Origin: Amanita rubescens
Taxonomy: Eukaryota; Basidiomycota; Agaricomycetes; Agaricales; Amanitaceae
DNA length: 64,000 nt
Reading direction: 5' to 3'
NCBI GenBank assembly: GCA_015039365.1
Contig: WION01000020.1
Span: forward strand, 62,001-126,000
Each line of letters starts with the position of its first letter. Within the stretch, counting starts at the first letter, position 1. A program made the position numbers and the translations under genes. Below are positions 35,590 to 45,678 of the stretch, piece after piece. The notes under the pieces were generated by a model. It searched no databases, was not told the DNA's origin, and was given only the letters and a program-made list of their open reading frames with translations.

Positions 35590-37392
35590 ATGTCCGGCCA
35601 GCCGACTCATATGCCCATCCGCTCCAGCAAGGAGGCTCCGCGTTTCGACGGCGTGGCAACCAACTTAGATCGATATCTTGATGACGTAGAGCTTATATGC
35701 CTTAATCGCGAAAAATCCGACGAAATCGTTAAATGGGCGGTCTATTACACAGACGAAAAATCATCAGGGCTATGGAAAACTACACGCGATGCGCTAGCCG
35801 ATAAAACATCATGGGAAGCGTTTAAGACAGCCATTACCAAATTGTACCCCGAAGCGAAGCCTGAGAACCGCCACACCATAGCCGCGTTACAATCGATCAG
35901 CAGCACGTTCCAAGCTAAACATACCATGACGGGACCAGCGCTAGGCGAATTTCACCGAGAATTCTCTGAGACGGCTGGCTTCTTGGTCAATAAGAGCACA
36001 ATGACCCGACGCGAAGCGGGGCTTATGTTTATCTCTTCATTCCCTGGTGAATACCGATCCGATATCACTACCCGCCTCACTATCAAGCACCCCGACGTCC
36101 GCCCTGACGAAGGATATGAATTAGCCGATATATTCAATGCTGCGGAGTTTGTCATTTCCTCCCGCCCTGTCATCGCTTTAATGGCCGCGACTATGCCTCC
36201 TAGATCAGCTCCGACAACAACCACGCCTCCGCCACGCTCTGACGGACAGCGCTACGATCGGCCATGGTACGACTGCACCTTCTGCTGGGCCAACGGACAC
36301 ACTCTTAGATACTGCCCAACTCTGGAAGAATATATCCGATCTAACAAGTGCCGACGCAATGATGGACGAATACAGCTGCCCGATGGATCGGAACCGACAG
36401 GACCAGGGAGAGGTATGAAGGAGAAAATCGATCGATGGCACCAGATAGCTACCACTGGCAACCCTGCAACAGGAACTAACAGGACACCTCTTGGCGCCCC
36501 CGCACCTCCGACATCTGCATCGACCAACTTGCTAGAGGTCTTTGCTACAGAAGCCTCCGACGCCGCCGACATTTATACCGCCCGACAGACAACAGCCTTA
36601 CCTAGATCTAAGCAGACCGTTCCGCCCGTTCCGCCTGTTCCCGCCGCTACTTCCGCATCCGCCTCCACGTCTAAAGGCAAAGAGAAGGACACACCCGCGT
36701 TCAAATATCGCACACCCATCGACGACATTGCCGCCCCGAAACGCATCGTTGATCACCTACTCAGCCTTCCCGTCTCTATAACCGCCAAAGACATCCTAGC
36801 GCTATCGCCGTCCGTCCAGAAAGAGCTCCGCCAATTAGTAACCAATAAACGTGTCGATCCAGCCTCCGCCAATGAGGTAGAAGTTATCTCCGATGAAACC
36901 GAACCTGAGACACACGATGAGGCGGAAGTCCTTATGGCATCCACGAGGCCTATCGAATCGCTCCGCGCAGTTGATGGCATTTTCGACGGAAACGTGAAAT
37001 GCGAATGTGTTATCGACAACGGATCTCAGATCATCGTCATCAGAAAAGACAAATGGCAGCTCTCCGGCGCACAGTATGCTCCGACACGTAGAATCATGAT
37101 GGAAACAGCCAACAGCTCGTCCAGTTGGACTTTGGGTATCGCCAATCTCAGCATGACAGTAGGCGGAATAACGATCAGGGTACAGGCACACATAGTAGAA
37201 GACGCGCCGTATGAAGTCTTGCTCGGCCGACCATTCCATACGCTCCTATCCGCCATTACACGCGATTACACCGACGGAGGCCAAGATATTACCATCACAT
37301 GTCCAGAGACAAGAGCGACAGCAGTCCTGACCACGAGGCCACGCACCAACAAGAACCGCGCCTGTACCCATCATGTCAGCTTGGGTTTTTAG
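35590..37392 (+). CDS. gag: Gag with C-terminal aspartic protease
   Basis: 600 codons from the first ATG. The N-terminal capsid-like region has WAVYYTDEKSSGLWKTTRDA, then ASKLYPEA-like and HTIAALQSI helices. A CCHC zinc knuckle sits near residue 228 (CTFCWANGHTLRYC). A Ser/Pro-rich linker follows. The retropepsin-like domain is at about residues 455-575, with CVIDNGSQI (D-N-G in place of the usual D-S/T-G) and LLGRPF. The frame ends with the slippery heptamer GGGTTTT directly before the TAG at 37390-37392, so read-through into pol needs a -1 shift. The N-terminus may extend upstream into the Pro-rich open frame. Confidence 0.92.
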   Translation: MSGQPTHMPIRSSKEAPRFDGVATNLDRYLDDVELICLNREKSDEIVKWAVYYTDEKSSGLWKTTRDALADKTSWEAFKTAITKLYPEAKPENRHTIAALQSISSTFQAKHTMTGPALGEFHREFSETAGFLVNKSTMTRREAGLMFISSFPGEYRSDITTRLTIKHPDVRPDEGYELADIFNAAEFVISSRPVIALMAATMPPRSAPTTTTPPPRSDGQRYDRPWYDCTFCWANGHTLRYCPTLEEYIRSNKCRRNDGRIQLPDGSEPTGPGRGMKEKIDRWHQIATTGNPATGTNRTPLGAPAPPTSASTNLLEVFATEASDAADIYTARQTTALPRSKQTVPPVPPVPAATSASASTSKGKEKDTPAFKYRTPIDDIAAPKRIVDHLLSLPVSITAKDILALSPSVQKELRQLVTNKRVDPASANEVEVISDETEPETHDEAEVLMASTRPIESLRAVDGIFDGNVKCECVIDNGSQIIVIRKDKWQLSGAQYAPTRRIMMETANSSSSWTLGIANLSMTVGGITIRVQAHIVEDAPYEVLLGRPFHTLLSAITRDYTDGGQDITITCPETRATAVLTTRPRTNKNRACTHHVSLGF

Positions 37393-40300
37393 TAGTCGAT
37401 GAATCGCCTCCAAGACGACAAGACATTCCGCCACTACCGCCCGACCCGCCTCCCGACCCGACGACCTCCGACAATGTTCATACGAGCCCGACGACAGTAC
37501 ATACAGATATCAAGCACATATACGACACTAATAAAGAAACATTCGCTTCCGCTACAATCGCTACCCTTAATATTGAAGTCGACGACTACCATTCCTCCGC
37601 TTATCTAGCCGACACGCAGCACCTCCACGTTTATACTGTCGGAGCCGACAAGAACCCATACCAGCTCAGTGACGGACACTTTGGGGAAATGTTAACAGCT
37701 CCGAGGATGGTTGGTGACTCCCTAATTCCTTGCATCGGACATATAGCTACTACGTCTATCGAAATTAATTTTATCTCATCTGCTGAAATTCTCGCTGCGA
37801 GCAAGAAAGCATACAAAAAGGTGGCCAACCGAACTAAGCCTGTAGCCACTACGCTACCAGAAAAATTCCGCATTATCCGCCGCATTCCGTCCGATCCGCT
37901 AGCCGATTTACCCACGCTTCCGACACGCCCGCCCGCATTCACACCAGGAGAACGATACACCGAAGAGCGCATGAAACAGCAGAATATTAACCCAGACGGC
38001 TTTCTAACCGAAGAGGAAGAGAAGCTAATACACCACCTAATCCGAATTCATGAAGAAGGTTTCGCCTGGACGGAACAAGAGAAAGGAAAATTCAGTAACG
38101 ACTACTTCGATCCGGTCATCATTCCGACAATAGAACACGTGCCTTGGGTACTCAGAAATATTCCGATTCCGCCAGGAAAGTACAACGAGATCGTCAAAAT
38201 TATCAAAGATAAGATCGCTTCTGGTGTATACGAGCCGTCTAACTCTTCCTACCGCTCCAGATGGTTCTGCGTCTTCAAAAAAGATGGAAAATCCCTCCGC
38301 ATCGTCCACGACCTCCAGCCGCTTAACGCAGTCACTATCAAAGACGCCGCCCAGCCGCCAAACATTGAACTTTTAGCGGAATCATTCGGCGGATACTCAT
38401 GCTTCGGAATGTTCGATCTATTCGTCGGATTTGACCAGCGTCGCCTTGCGCCTGAGTCCCGGGACTTGACCACCTTCCAGACGCCCCTTGGCACGTTCCG
38501 CCTCACTTCCATACCGATGGGATATACGAACTCTATGCAAATCTTCCACGGTGACGTTACCTTCATTTTACAGGACGAAATCCCACACGTTACCAAGCCG
38601 TTTATCGACGATTGCCCCTGCAAAGGACCGAAAACACGTTACGAGTTACCCGACGGCACGTTTGAGACCATCCCCGATAACACCGGAATCCGCCGCTTCG
38701 TTTGGGAACACTTACAAAACATCAACAGGGTCATCCAACGCATTAAGCACGCCGGCGGAACCTTCTCAGGAAAGAAGTCCTTTTTCTGCACTCCCGAAGC
38801 GATAGTTCTAGGACACAAATGCACGTACGAAGGCCGCCTCCCCGACGACGATAGAGTCTCCAAAATAGCCAAGTGGCCGATCCCTCAAAACATCTCCGAC
38901 GTTCGCGGATTCTTAGGAACCATAGGGACTGTACGCATTTACCTCAAGGATTACACTCTGCACGCGCCATTGCTCACCGCCCTCCTCAAATGGAAGACCG
39001 CCTTCGAATTCACCGATCGCCACATCGAAGCTTTCAACAGTCTTAAGAAGCTCGCCGCCAATTGCTCCGCTATTCGCGCCCTCGACTACGAGTCAGAAAA
39101 CGAGTCTATTCTAGCAGTCGACACGTCCGCCCATGCTGTCGGATACTATCTCTCCCAAATAGGCGACGACGGAAACCGCTACCCTAACCGCTACGGATCT
39201 ATCACACTAAACGACCGAGAAGCACGATATTCGCAGGCCAAACTGGAACTTTACGGTTTATTCCGCGCCCTTCGGGAGGCCAAAATATTCATTATCGGAC
39301 TTAAGAACTTCGTCGTTGAGGTGGACGCGAAATACATTAAAGGAATGATCAATAACCCCGATATACAGCCTAACAACACGATCAATAGATGGATCGCTGG
39401 CATCCTCTTGTTTGATTTCCGCCTCCGACACGTGCCCGGTAAAGATCACACCCCAGCCGACGGGCTTTCTCGACGACGCCGCGCAAAAGACGACGATCCG
39501 CCCGATGACTCCGATCCCGACGACTGGATTGATGAAGCTAACGGATTCTGTATACAGGCGGCTAACTGGGACGTCCTACACAATAAGGCCTCTGCCTGGT
39601 CGACAACAACGGACTCCGACCCCTTCCCCCGCTCCGACAAACAGCTCTCCCGCGACGCCGAAATTTTCAAAATTCAGGAGTTCCTCGACAATCCGCTACG
39701 GCCGATAGATATGGATGAAGAACGATTCCGCCACTGGATGGGCAAAGTAAAGCGCTTCTTCGTCCAAGGTGATAGGCTCTGGCGCCGCGACAAACACCGC
39801 CGCCATAAGCTGGTAATACTAGACGACACGAAGAGGTTAGAGATTGTTCAGGAGGCCCACGACGATACAGGTCATAAAGGCATTTTTGCCACTAGCGCAC
39901 GAGTCCGCGACCGATTCTGGTGGCCATCGCTTGAGCCCGACATTAGATGGTACGTCCGCACCTGTCACGCATGCCAAATAAGAAATGTTCAGCGCTTCCA
40001 CATCCCGCCGACCGTGCCGGAGCCCGGAGGTCTCTTCCGCAATATCCACATAGACACTATGAAGATGCCCTCCTCCGGCGGTTACTCATATATCACGCAT
40101 GCCCGCTGCTCTCTATCAGCCTGGCCCGAGTATAGGATGCTCCGAAACGAGAAAGCCGAAGGAATCGCGAAGTTTATATTCGAAGACATCCTCTGCAGAC
40201 ATGGCGCCGTCGAATGCATAGTCACCGACAACGGAACACCTTATATTGCCGCCTTGGATATCCTCCGACAACGATACGGCATTAACCACATCAGGATCTC

Positions 40301-41069
40301 GCCGTATAACTCACAGGCTAACGGTATCATCGAGCGCCGACATCGTGGAGTTCGGGAGTCACTTGTTAAAGCGGCCGACGGACAGGAATCAAAATGGAGC
40401 CAAGTAGCAGCCTCCGTCTTCTGGGCAGAACGTATCACCGTACACCCGTCCACTGGTTACAGTCCCTTTTTCATTGCGCACGGAGTAGAACCGACTCTTC
40501 CGCTTGACATATCCCAGGCTACGTACCTATGTCCACCTATTAGCGCAGAGCTGACGACGGATGACCTTCTTGCATTTCGCGCCCGACAACTTCAGAAGCG
40601 ACCCGCCGACTTGGAACGCATTAAAGATGAAGTATATCAGTCACGTCTCAATGCGGTCCGCAAACTTGAATCGCGCTTCCGCCACACCATCCGATCCTTC
40701 CAATTCGATAAAGGAGACCTCGTTCTAGTCCGCAATAATAAGATCGACATGGAGCTCGACCGCAAGACCAAAACCCGCTACCTCGGACCAATGGTCGTCA
40801 TCAGAAAGACTCAGGGAGGATCATTTATACTCGCAGAAACCGACGGATCCCTTTCCAAGCTAAGATATGCAGCTAAGCGTTTAATCCCATACCACCCGCG
40901 TAGAATACAATCCGGTGAGAGACTTCTAAAATTAATTAATATGACAGACAGGGAGCTATATACGATGACACACGAGCCGCCTGATGAAACCCTCTCCGCT
41001 GACGGCGGAGATGGTGGTTTCGACGACGCAGAGCTCACAGATGACGGCTCCGACGCCGAAGAATGCTGA
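37299..41069 (+). CDS. pol: Pol polyprotein: reverse transcriptase, RNase H, integrase
   Basis: Open frame in -1 relation to gag, overlapping it by 94 nt. The ATG at 37299 is probably not used; translation should enter by frameshift near residue 30. The RT starts near residue 278 (HVPWVLRNIPIPPG) and has its catalytic FIDD near residue 433. RNase H is near 605 (LAVDTSAHAVGYYL). The integrase has the HHCC finger near 851-895 (AHDDTGH, CHAC) and the D,D-35-E core: D in HIDTMKMP, D in TDNGTPY (near 974) and E in GIIERRHRG (near 1010). No chromodomain was seen at the C-terminus. Length and order are normal for Ty3/gypsy and no lesion is visible. Confidence 0.95.
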   Translation: MSRDKSDSSPDHEATHQQEPRLYPSCQLGFLVVDESPPRRQDIPPLPPDPPPDPTTSDNVHTSPTTVHTDIKHIYDTNKETFASATIATLNIEVDDYHSSAYLADTQHLHVYTVGADKNPYQLSDGHFGEMLTAPRMVGDSLIPCIGHIATTSIEINFISSAEILAASKKAYKKVANRTKPVATTLPEKFRIIRRIPSDPLADLPTLPTRPPAFTPGERYTEERMKQQNINPDGFLTEEEEKLIHHLIRIHEEGFAWTEQEKGKFSNDYFDPVIIPTIEHVPWVLRNIPIPPGKYNEIVKIIKDKIASGVYEPSNSSYRSRWFCVFKKDGKSLRIVHDLQPLNAVTIKDAAQPPNIELLAESFGGYSCFGMFDLFVGFDQRRLAPESRDLTTFQTPLGTFRLTSIPMGYTNSMQIFHGDVTFILQDEIPHVTKPFIDDCPCKGPKTRYELPDGTFETIPDNTGIRRFVWEHLQNINRVIQRIKHAGGTFSGKKSFFCTPEAIVLGHKCTYEGRLPDDDRVSKIAKWPIPQNISDVRGFLGTIGTVRIYLKDYTLHAPLLTALLKWKTAFEFTDRHIEAFNSLKKLAANCSAIRALDYESENESILAVDTSAHAVGYYLSQIGDDGNRYPNRYGSITLNDREARYSQAKLELYGLFRALREAKIFIIGLKNFVVEVDAKYIKGMINNPDIQPNNTINRWIAGILLFDFRLRHVPGKDHTPADGLSRRRRAKDDDPPDDSDPDDWIDEANGFCIQAANWDVLHNKASAWSTTTDSDPFPRSDKQLSRDAEIFKIQEFLDNPLRPIDMDEERFRHWMGKVKRFFVQGDRLWRRDKHRRHKLVILDDTKRLEIVQEAHDDTGHKGIFATSARVRDRFWWPSLEPDIRWYVRTCHACQIRNVQRFHIPPTVPEPGGLFRNIHIDTMKMPSSGGYSYITHARCSLSAWPEYRMLRNEKAEGIAKFIFEDILCRHGAVECIVTDNGTPYIAALDILRQRYGINHIRISPYNSQANGIIERRHRGVRESLVKAADGQESKWSQVAASVFWAERITVHPSTGYSPFFIAHGVEPTLPLDISQATYLCPPISAELTTDDLLAFRARQLQKRPADLERIKDEVYQSRLNAVRKLESRFRHTIRSFQFDKGDLVLVRNNKIDMELDRKTKTRYLGPMVVIRKTQGGSFILAETDGSLSKLRYAAKRLIPYHPRRIQSGERLLKLINMTDRELYTMTHEPPDETLSADGGDGGFDDAELTDDGSDAEEC
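37383..37389 (+). promoter_or_regulatory. -1 ribosomal frameshift heptamer GGGTTTT
   Basis: In the gag frame it reads (TT)G GGT TTT TAG, exactly the X XXY YYZ pattern with the gag stop as the next codon. Slipping back one base continues as TTA GTA GTC into the pol frame. A short possible stem (GTCG...CGAC) lies just downstream. The position and phase are what a Gag-Pol frameshift needs. Confidence 0.8.
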
Positions 41070-41190
41070 TCGTGCTCCCCTGTTCCAATACATTTTCTCT
41101 TTCTTTCATGCCATACTATACGATACGCTCATTTTAAAACATACATGGTACAGGTGCCTCGCGTCATCCGCCGCTCGCCGACAGTCCGTT

Positions 41191-42343
41191 TCAACCGCGC
41201 CCCTTGCCCTTGCCCTTGCCCTTTGGTTTCGGCTCCGTTTTGACGACAACCTCCTCTTCGCCACCCTCCTCATCCCGCATCTGTTGAATCCGCGAATGAA
41301 GGTTCTCAAACGATCGGCTATAGTGACTCAACGTAGTAGTCACAACGTTCTTCAGCTCCTGCATCTCCACCTGAATATCCGCCAGCTGTTTATCGCGTTT
41401 TGACGAGCTGGCCTCCCCCGATGCCTCCGCCTTAAGATCCCCCCGACTGCGCCTCCGCGGCGGTTGATCCTCTGGGCTCGACCCGACCACCTCCACCTTG
41501 CGCTTGACCGACCGTTTCGGAGTGCCTGGTTTGACACTCATGTCCGCTACCCCTCCTATCAACGACGACGAGACGCTTGGGATCGATGAGGAAGCCACGC
41601 TGGTTCCCCGCTTGCCGACATTGCTACACCCCTTCTTCCGACGACGACAAAAGTCACATGCATCGCCCGCCGAACTAACAATGCACAACTGATCATGCTC
41701 CACGCACAAAGCGCAACGCTGACGGCCCTTCAGCAACGACGGGACAAGCACATAGTCAGCAATCAACGTACCTGATCGGTCGCAATTAATTCGGTAGCAG
41801 GAAAAGGAGTAGCCTTACGAGACGATGCGCCAGCATCTGATTTCTTCGAGGAGGAGACCTGAACTGAAGACGGCCCCGCTCGTTTCCGCTCAGCAGCACT
41901 GGTAGTGACGGATGGCACGACGCTGATGGAGTCCGCTGGTGATAAACCTACGCCCGATTCCGACCGACTTATGGTGCCTGCTTCGTTCAGATCCGCCAAC
42001 CACCGTTCCAGCGTATCGAAATCCTCCAGTCCTTCTTCCACAACAGAGATGATCAGTACCTCCTTCTCCATCTCCTCCAGCTCCTTCTTGTACCGCCGTA
42101 TCTTCTTCTAGACTCGACGATAAACGAAAGGCCGATACGATGCGATCGACGTACCACATCTCCTCGAGCCAGTTCCACCCACTTGCGCACTTCGGCTACG
42201 TCTTCCGCCTGCGGACCCTCCGGCTTAGACTCTAGACGTTGGACAAACTTCACCGACATCTTCTTTAACTGAGCAGCGGTCGCATCAGCCAACGGATTCG
42301 TAGAGGCCGACGGAGCTTGCGATAGCGACGATGCCTGCGACAT
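41191..42343 (-). CDS. Antisense accessory gene inside the retrotransposon, 3 exons
   Basis: Exons on the minus strand: 42343-42155, 42107-41772, 41727-41191, 353 residues if the 47- and 44-nt introns (GTACGT donors) are real. Exon 1 is helical (MSQASSLSQAPSAS, then LKKMSVKFVQRL). Exon 2 starts KKIRRYKKELEEMEKEV, likely a coiled coil. Exon 3 has a Cys-rich cluster (CALCVEHDQLC, then CDFCRRRKKGC), like the small Cys/Lys-rich motifs of fungal zinc-cluster DNA-binding proteins. A coiled-coil segment and a basic Lys/Gly tail follow. It lies tail-to-tail with pol, and its promoter would lie next to the 3' LTR. Function unknown; nuclear targeting or DNA binding is an inference. Confidence 0.65.
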
Positions 42344-42457
42344 GATTGTAGCGATTCAAGAACGGAAGCATCCCACCCACCTCCCTTATCACAAATCTTA
42401 TCCCCTCTTATCACCGCGGCGCTGACTCGGAGTCAGTTTCTAAAAGTATCCAGGAGG

Positions 42458-43028
42458 TGTAACGTACCGATTCCGGTTACGTTGTGCAGCAGGCATCCGC
42501 GGCCGATATTCCGACATCGGAGATATCCGTCGGAGCATTCCGACGCACTTAAACCTTCGCGCCTCGACACCCGTACACGATGCCAAGGGCTCAACCCGCC
42601 GACTCGACATATTCATACAGCAAGGCAATCCGCATACGCGCACGGACCATCGGAGGAGCTCAGGATGATTGCGGTGAGTGCGCCTCGTGCATATTAGTTT
42701 ATATACGGCTTCATTGTACTGTATGGACATCGAATATACTGCCCTTCACTCCTCCGCATCCGTTTGATATCTCTCCGTCGCAACTTCGTTGCACTCACGT
42801 TCCTTTACGTCGCGGGTTCACTCCGTCACCGTTGTACGCCTTCGCACTTGTCCGACAATCTTCCGCTGCGACGCATCTTCGTCGGACTTGCGTCCGTTTG
42901 CATTGCGGGTTTACTCCGTCACCGTCGAACCCTCCGTCTCCGTACTCCGTACGATCCCATTTGTTAAGCCTTTCCTTCGGACCCCTTTGGGCGGACAAGT
43001 ACATCGCACGCCCTTCTCACACGTTTCA
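42458..43028 (+). repeat. 3' LTR of the gypsy element
   Basis: 571 bp, preceded by the purine-rich tract CCAGGAGG (42450-42457) and followed by the CCGG target duplication. Differences from the 5' LTR: one substitution in the CACCGTYGTAC region, one missing base just after it, and one missing A in GGCGGACAAG. Confidence 0.95.
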
Positions 43029-43069
43029 CCGGGTGCGTCTGAAAAGAGTAGCGGGTGAGATGCACTTTG

Positions 43070-45110
43070 AATGGCCATCACTGAAAACCAATCCACAGCT
43101 TGACTTCCTCTGGGAAACTGTTCATAAGCAACATAGTATAGAGTGCATGAAGTCTAACCTGCGGACGAACTGGAGATAGTAGCGAGAGAGGCATCGGCAT
43201 AGGGACAAGTCCTACGTTGCGCCTTCTGGGACGTTAAGTTTGCCGGATAGTGCCTACGCCGACTGGGGAACTTTTTTGGCTGCTGCGTGCCAAAAATTGA
43301 GCGTAGATCTCTCCGCGGCGGCTATTGATAAACCGGACTTGCTGCTAGAGCGTCGACTGGATATTTTGCATGTACTGCGCTGCCTGATAGGGCCGCTTCG
43401 ATTGTGCGTCACCTTACCAAATGCCAGAACTACTCCCTCCGCAGAACGGGTGACGCGCAATCAAACCCGCCTGACGACTACGTTATAGCAAAGACCTCAA
43501 TGCAGGAGCTAAAGCAAGATCAACGCACATTGCGAGAGAGACGGCCGTCACGCGTGACGTGCCTGCCAAATTGGGCGAACACGCTGGCCAACGTGAAGAA
43601 CGTGGGATGGGGGGAGAACAAGACGATATTGTGACAGACCGTATAGAGAAAAATGACAGAGGGACGCGTTGGGGAACTTTTTCTATAGCGGAAATACTGA
43701 ATTAAATCGATCGGTTAGCGTGAGGCACGAATTGAGAGAAATGGAGCACTTACGGGCCCGGTGATAGAAGGAACGGCACTGGATGCATGTTTCGTGCATA
43801 GAAAGTTGAAGGATGCATTGGAATGAAGAAAAAAGTGAGAAGCAAACCATAGAGGGGTCGCATGCGCCGAATAAGAGAGAATGTACCGCCAGCATGGCAA
43901 CAACGTCAGCGAGAAAGCGAACGACGTGGTATTAAGGCTGGACTTATTGAGAGGAATGCTTCCAAATTCCATTGAGCAACCTTCTATCATGAAGATACAT
44001 AACTAAAGGAATCGGTTAGCGTGCGAGACGCAAATTGAGAGAATAAAGCACTTACGGGCCTGGTGATAGAAGGAACAGCACAGGATGCGTGTTTCATGCA
44101 TAAAAGGTTGGAGGATGCGCAAAGATGCTAGAGGCTGATGGCAGAGGAGCCGTATGTGACGAATAAGAGAGAACCCGCCACCAACGGGCACAACGTCAGC
44201 AAGAAAGCGAACGACGCAGTATTAGGACCGGACGTATTGAAGGCAAAGCTTCTGGATCCCATTGAGCAACTTTCTATCGCAGTGATAAAGGATTAGAGCA
44301 ACCGGTCAGCTTGCGAGACGTAAAATGACGTACTGTCGCTATGGACCGTTCCAGCCTGAGCGTTCTCGGCAAGTTGTCTTGACACTACGGGAAAGCAGCC
44401 GATTCAAGGCTGCTGTTCGGGAGACATCCAATTCAGGACGACCGCGAGGGAAGGACTCTATTAAATTGTTGGAAGGTGAATGCTGCCGGAAAAGACCAAA
44501 TCCTTCACATGAAGATTTCAGGGGCCGGTGCTGCGAACGAGACACACCTAGCTCGGCTTGGATGCAGTCAGGTTCCATACCCCGATAGCGTTTTTGGCAA
44601 TCGCCGATGCTCCCGACGATTCCCCCGTTATGCCAGAAGCAATGATCCACATCGTCGTCATCCACAACTGCAAGAACTTCAATGATGTCAGGAACTGTTC
44701 GTAATAGCGAAACCTAACCTGTGGATGAACCAGTAAAAGAGCATGGACATCAGGTGGCATGGAATCTAACCTATGGATGAACCATTGAAAGAGTAAGGTA
44801 GCCTGGCCAATCAGTAAACCAGCAAGATGGTACGCATGTTCGATTGAGAAAGGGCGACCCGAAATTCTATCCCTTGGGAGCAATGCAACGTGTGGTTTAT
44901 GCGTGAGGATGTCATAAGAGGAAGGTGAAGAGAGGAGAGAAGCTGTCGAGGCAACGCCGAGTCCTGCCAAAAGGGGCGAATCTCTCTTAATCTCTCTCAA
45001 ACTCTCTCAAACTCTCTCAAACTCTCTTGGGCTCTCTTAGGCTCTCTTAGGCTCTCTTTGGCTCTCTTTGGCTCTCTTTGTCCCTCTCTCTAATCTCGGC
45101 GTGATCACGC
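43070..45110 (-). repeat. Family A repeat, copy 5
   Basis: Same block order as copies 2 and 3, with near-identity to copy 3 over the last 400 bp (ATGGAACC-type words, then the CT-rich array at 44986-45096). 43540-43620 contains CTGCCAAATTGGGCGAACAC, related to the N-terminus of the gene at 50171. A 150-codon frame at 44548-45000 is the longest ORF of the family, but other copies break it. Confidence 0.6.
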
Positions 45111-45281
45111 GCTCTCATTACCGATATCCCAAGGCTTGATACCCATTGAAATTCTATTTTAAGAATGGCCCAAGGTATCACTGAGAAATCTAGTCCTCAA
45201 TAATTAAACTGACAAAGTACCACCCTGTAAGAACAATACCCATCAATCTTTAGAAAATCGTTCAAAAACGAATCCAAACGG
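45111..45281 (-). pseudogene. Left half of a duplicated JmjC-gene upstream segment
   Basis: The sequence from GATATCCCAAGGCTTGATAC to AACGAATCCAAACGG is the reverse complement of 63415-63585. Its continuation is at 50003-50170, on the other side of the LTR element. Together they show the segment was intact before the retrotransposon entered. Confidence 0.7.
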
Positions 45282-45678
45282 TGAAACGATCAGAAGAAGG
45301 CCGATGCGGAAGTGCGTTCGGCCAAAGGGGCTTCGGAGGTCAGTCCTGGGGGTGCCTCGGAGGCAGAGAGAGTGCCGAAGACGAAGGTGAATGAGTGGAA
45401 GGTGTCCGAAGCACCGAGGAACGAAGGGAACGAAAGGAATCGAACTCGGAACGCAGATGGGGTGATAATTCGCTAACTACAACTATGTACACAATGGTAT
45501 ATATACTACGGAGGCACGAGGTGACCATGTGATGAATCCTGTGCCGAGTCCGAGGCCTGTGCATGCGTCCGAACACAAACGATCATCCTCCGGGATCGAG
45601 CATAGGCTCGGAGTGCTTCGGGGAGCTTCGGAAGGATTCGGAGATCGGTTCCAACGTAGCCGGAATCGGCTCGTTACA
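45282..45678 (-). repeat. 3' LTR of the gag-only element
   Basis: Minus-strand start TGTAACGAGCCGATTCCGG, end CTGATCGTTTCA. The gag stop codon (45583-45585) lies inside it. Confidence 0.92.

Larger units (their letters stand above)
34334..43028 (+). mobile_element. Full-length Ty3/gypsy LTR retrotransposon
   Basis: Two LTRs (573 and 571 bp) differ by one substitution and two single-base gaps. The element is flanked by CCGG on both sides (34330-34333 and 43029-43032), a 4-bp target duplication. It has a primer-binding site after the 5' LTR, gag-protease and pol ORFs with the order protease, RT, RNase H, integrase (Ty3/gypsy order), a purine-rich tract (CCAGGAGG) before the 3' LTR, and a spliced antisense gene between pol and the 3' LTR. 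All main ORFs are open. High LTR identity and open frames suggest recent insertion and possible activity. Confidence 0.95.

Noticed and set aside
34334..43028. Ty1/copia classification of the complete retrotransposon
   Set aside because: The integrase lies after RT and RNase H, which is the Ty3/gypsy order.
44548..45000. 150-codon minus-strand ORF in family A copy 5 as a membrane-protein gene
   Set aside because: The frame is broken in all other copies of the repeat and no domain was recognised; treated as repeat sequence.
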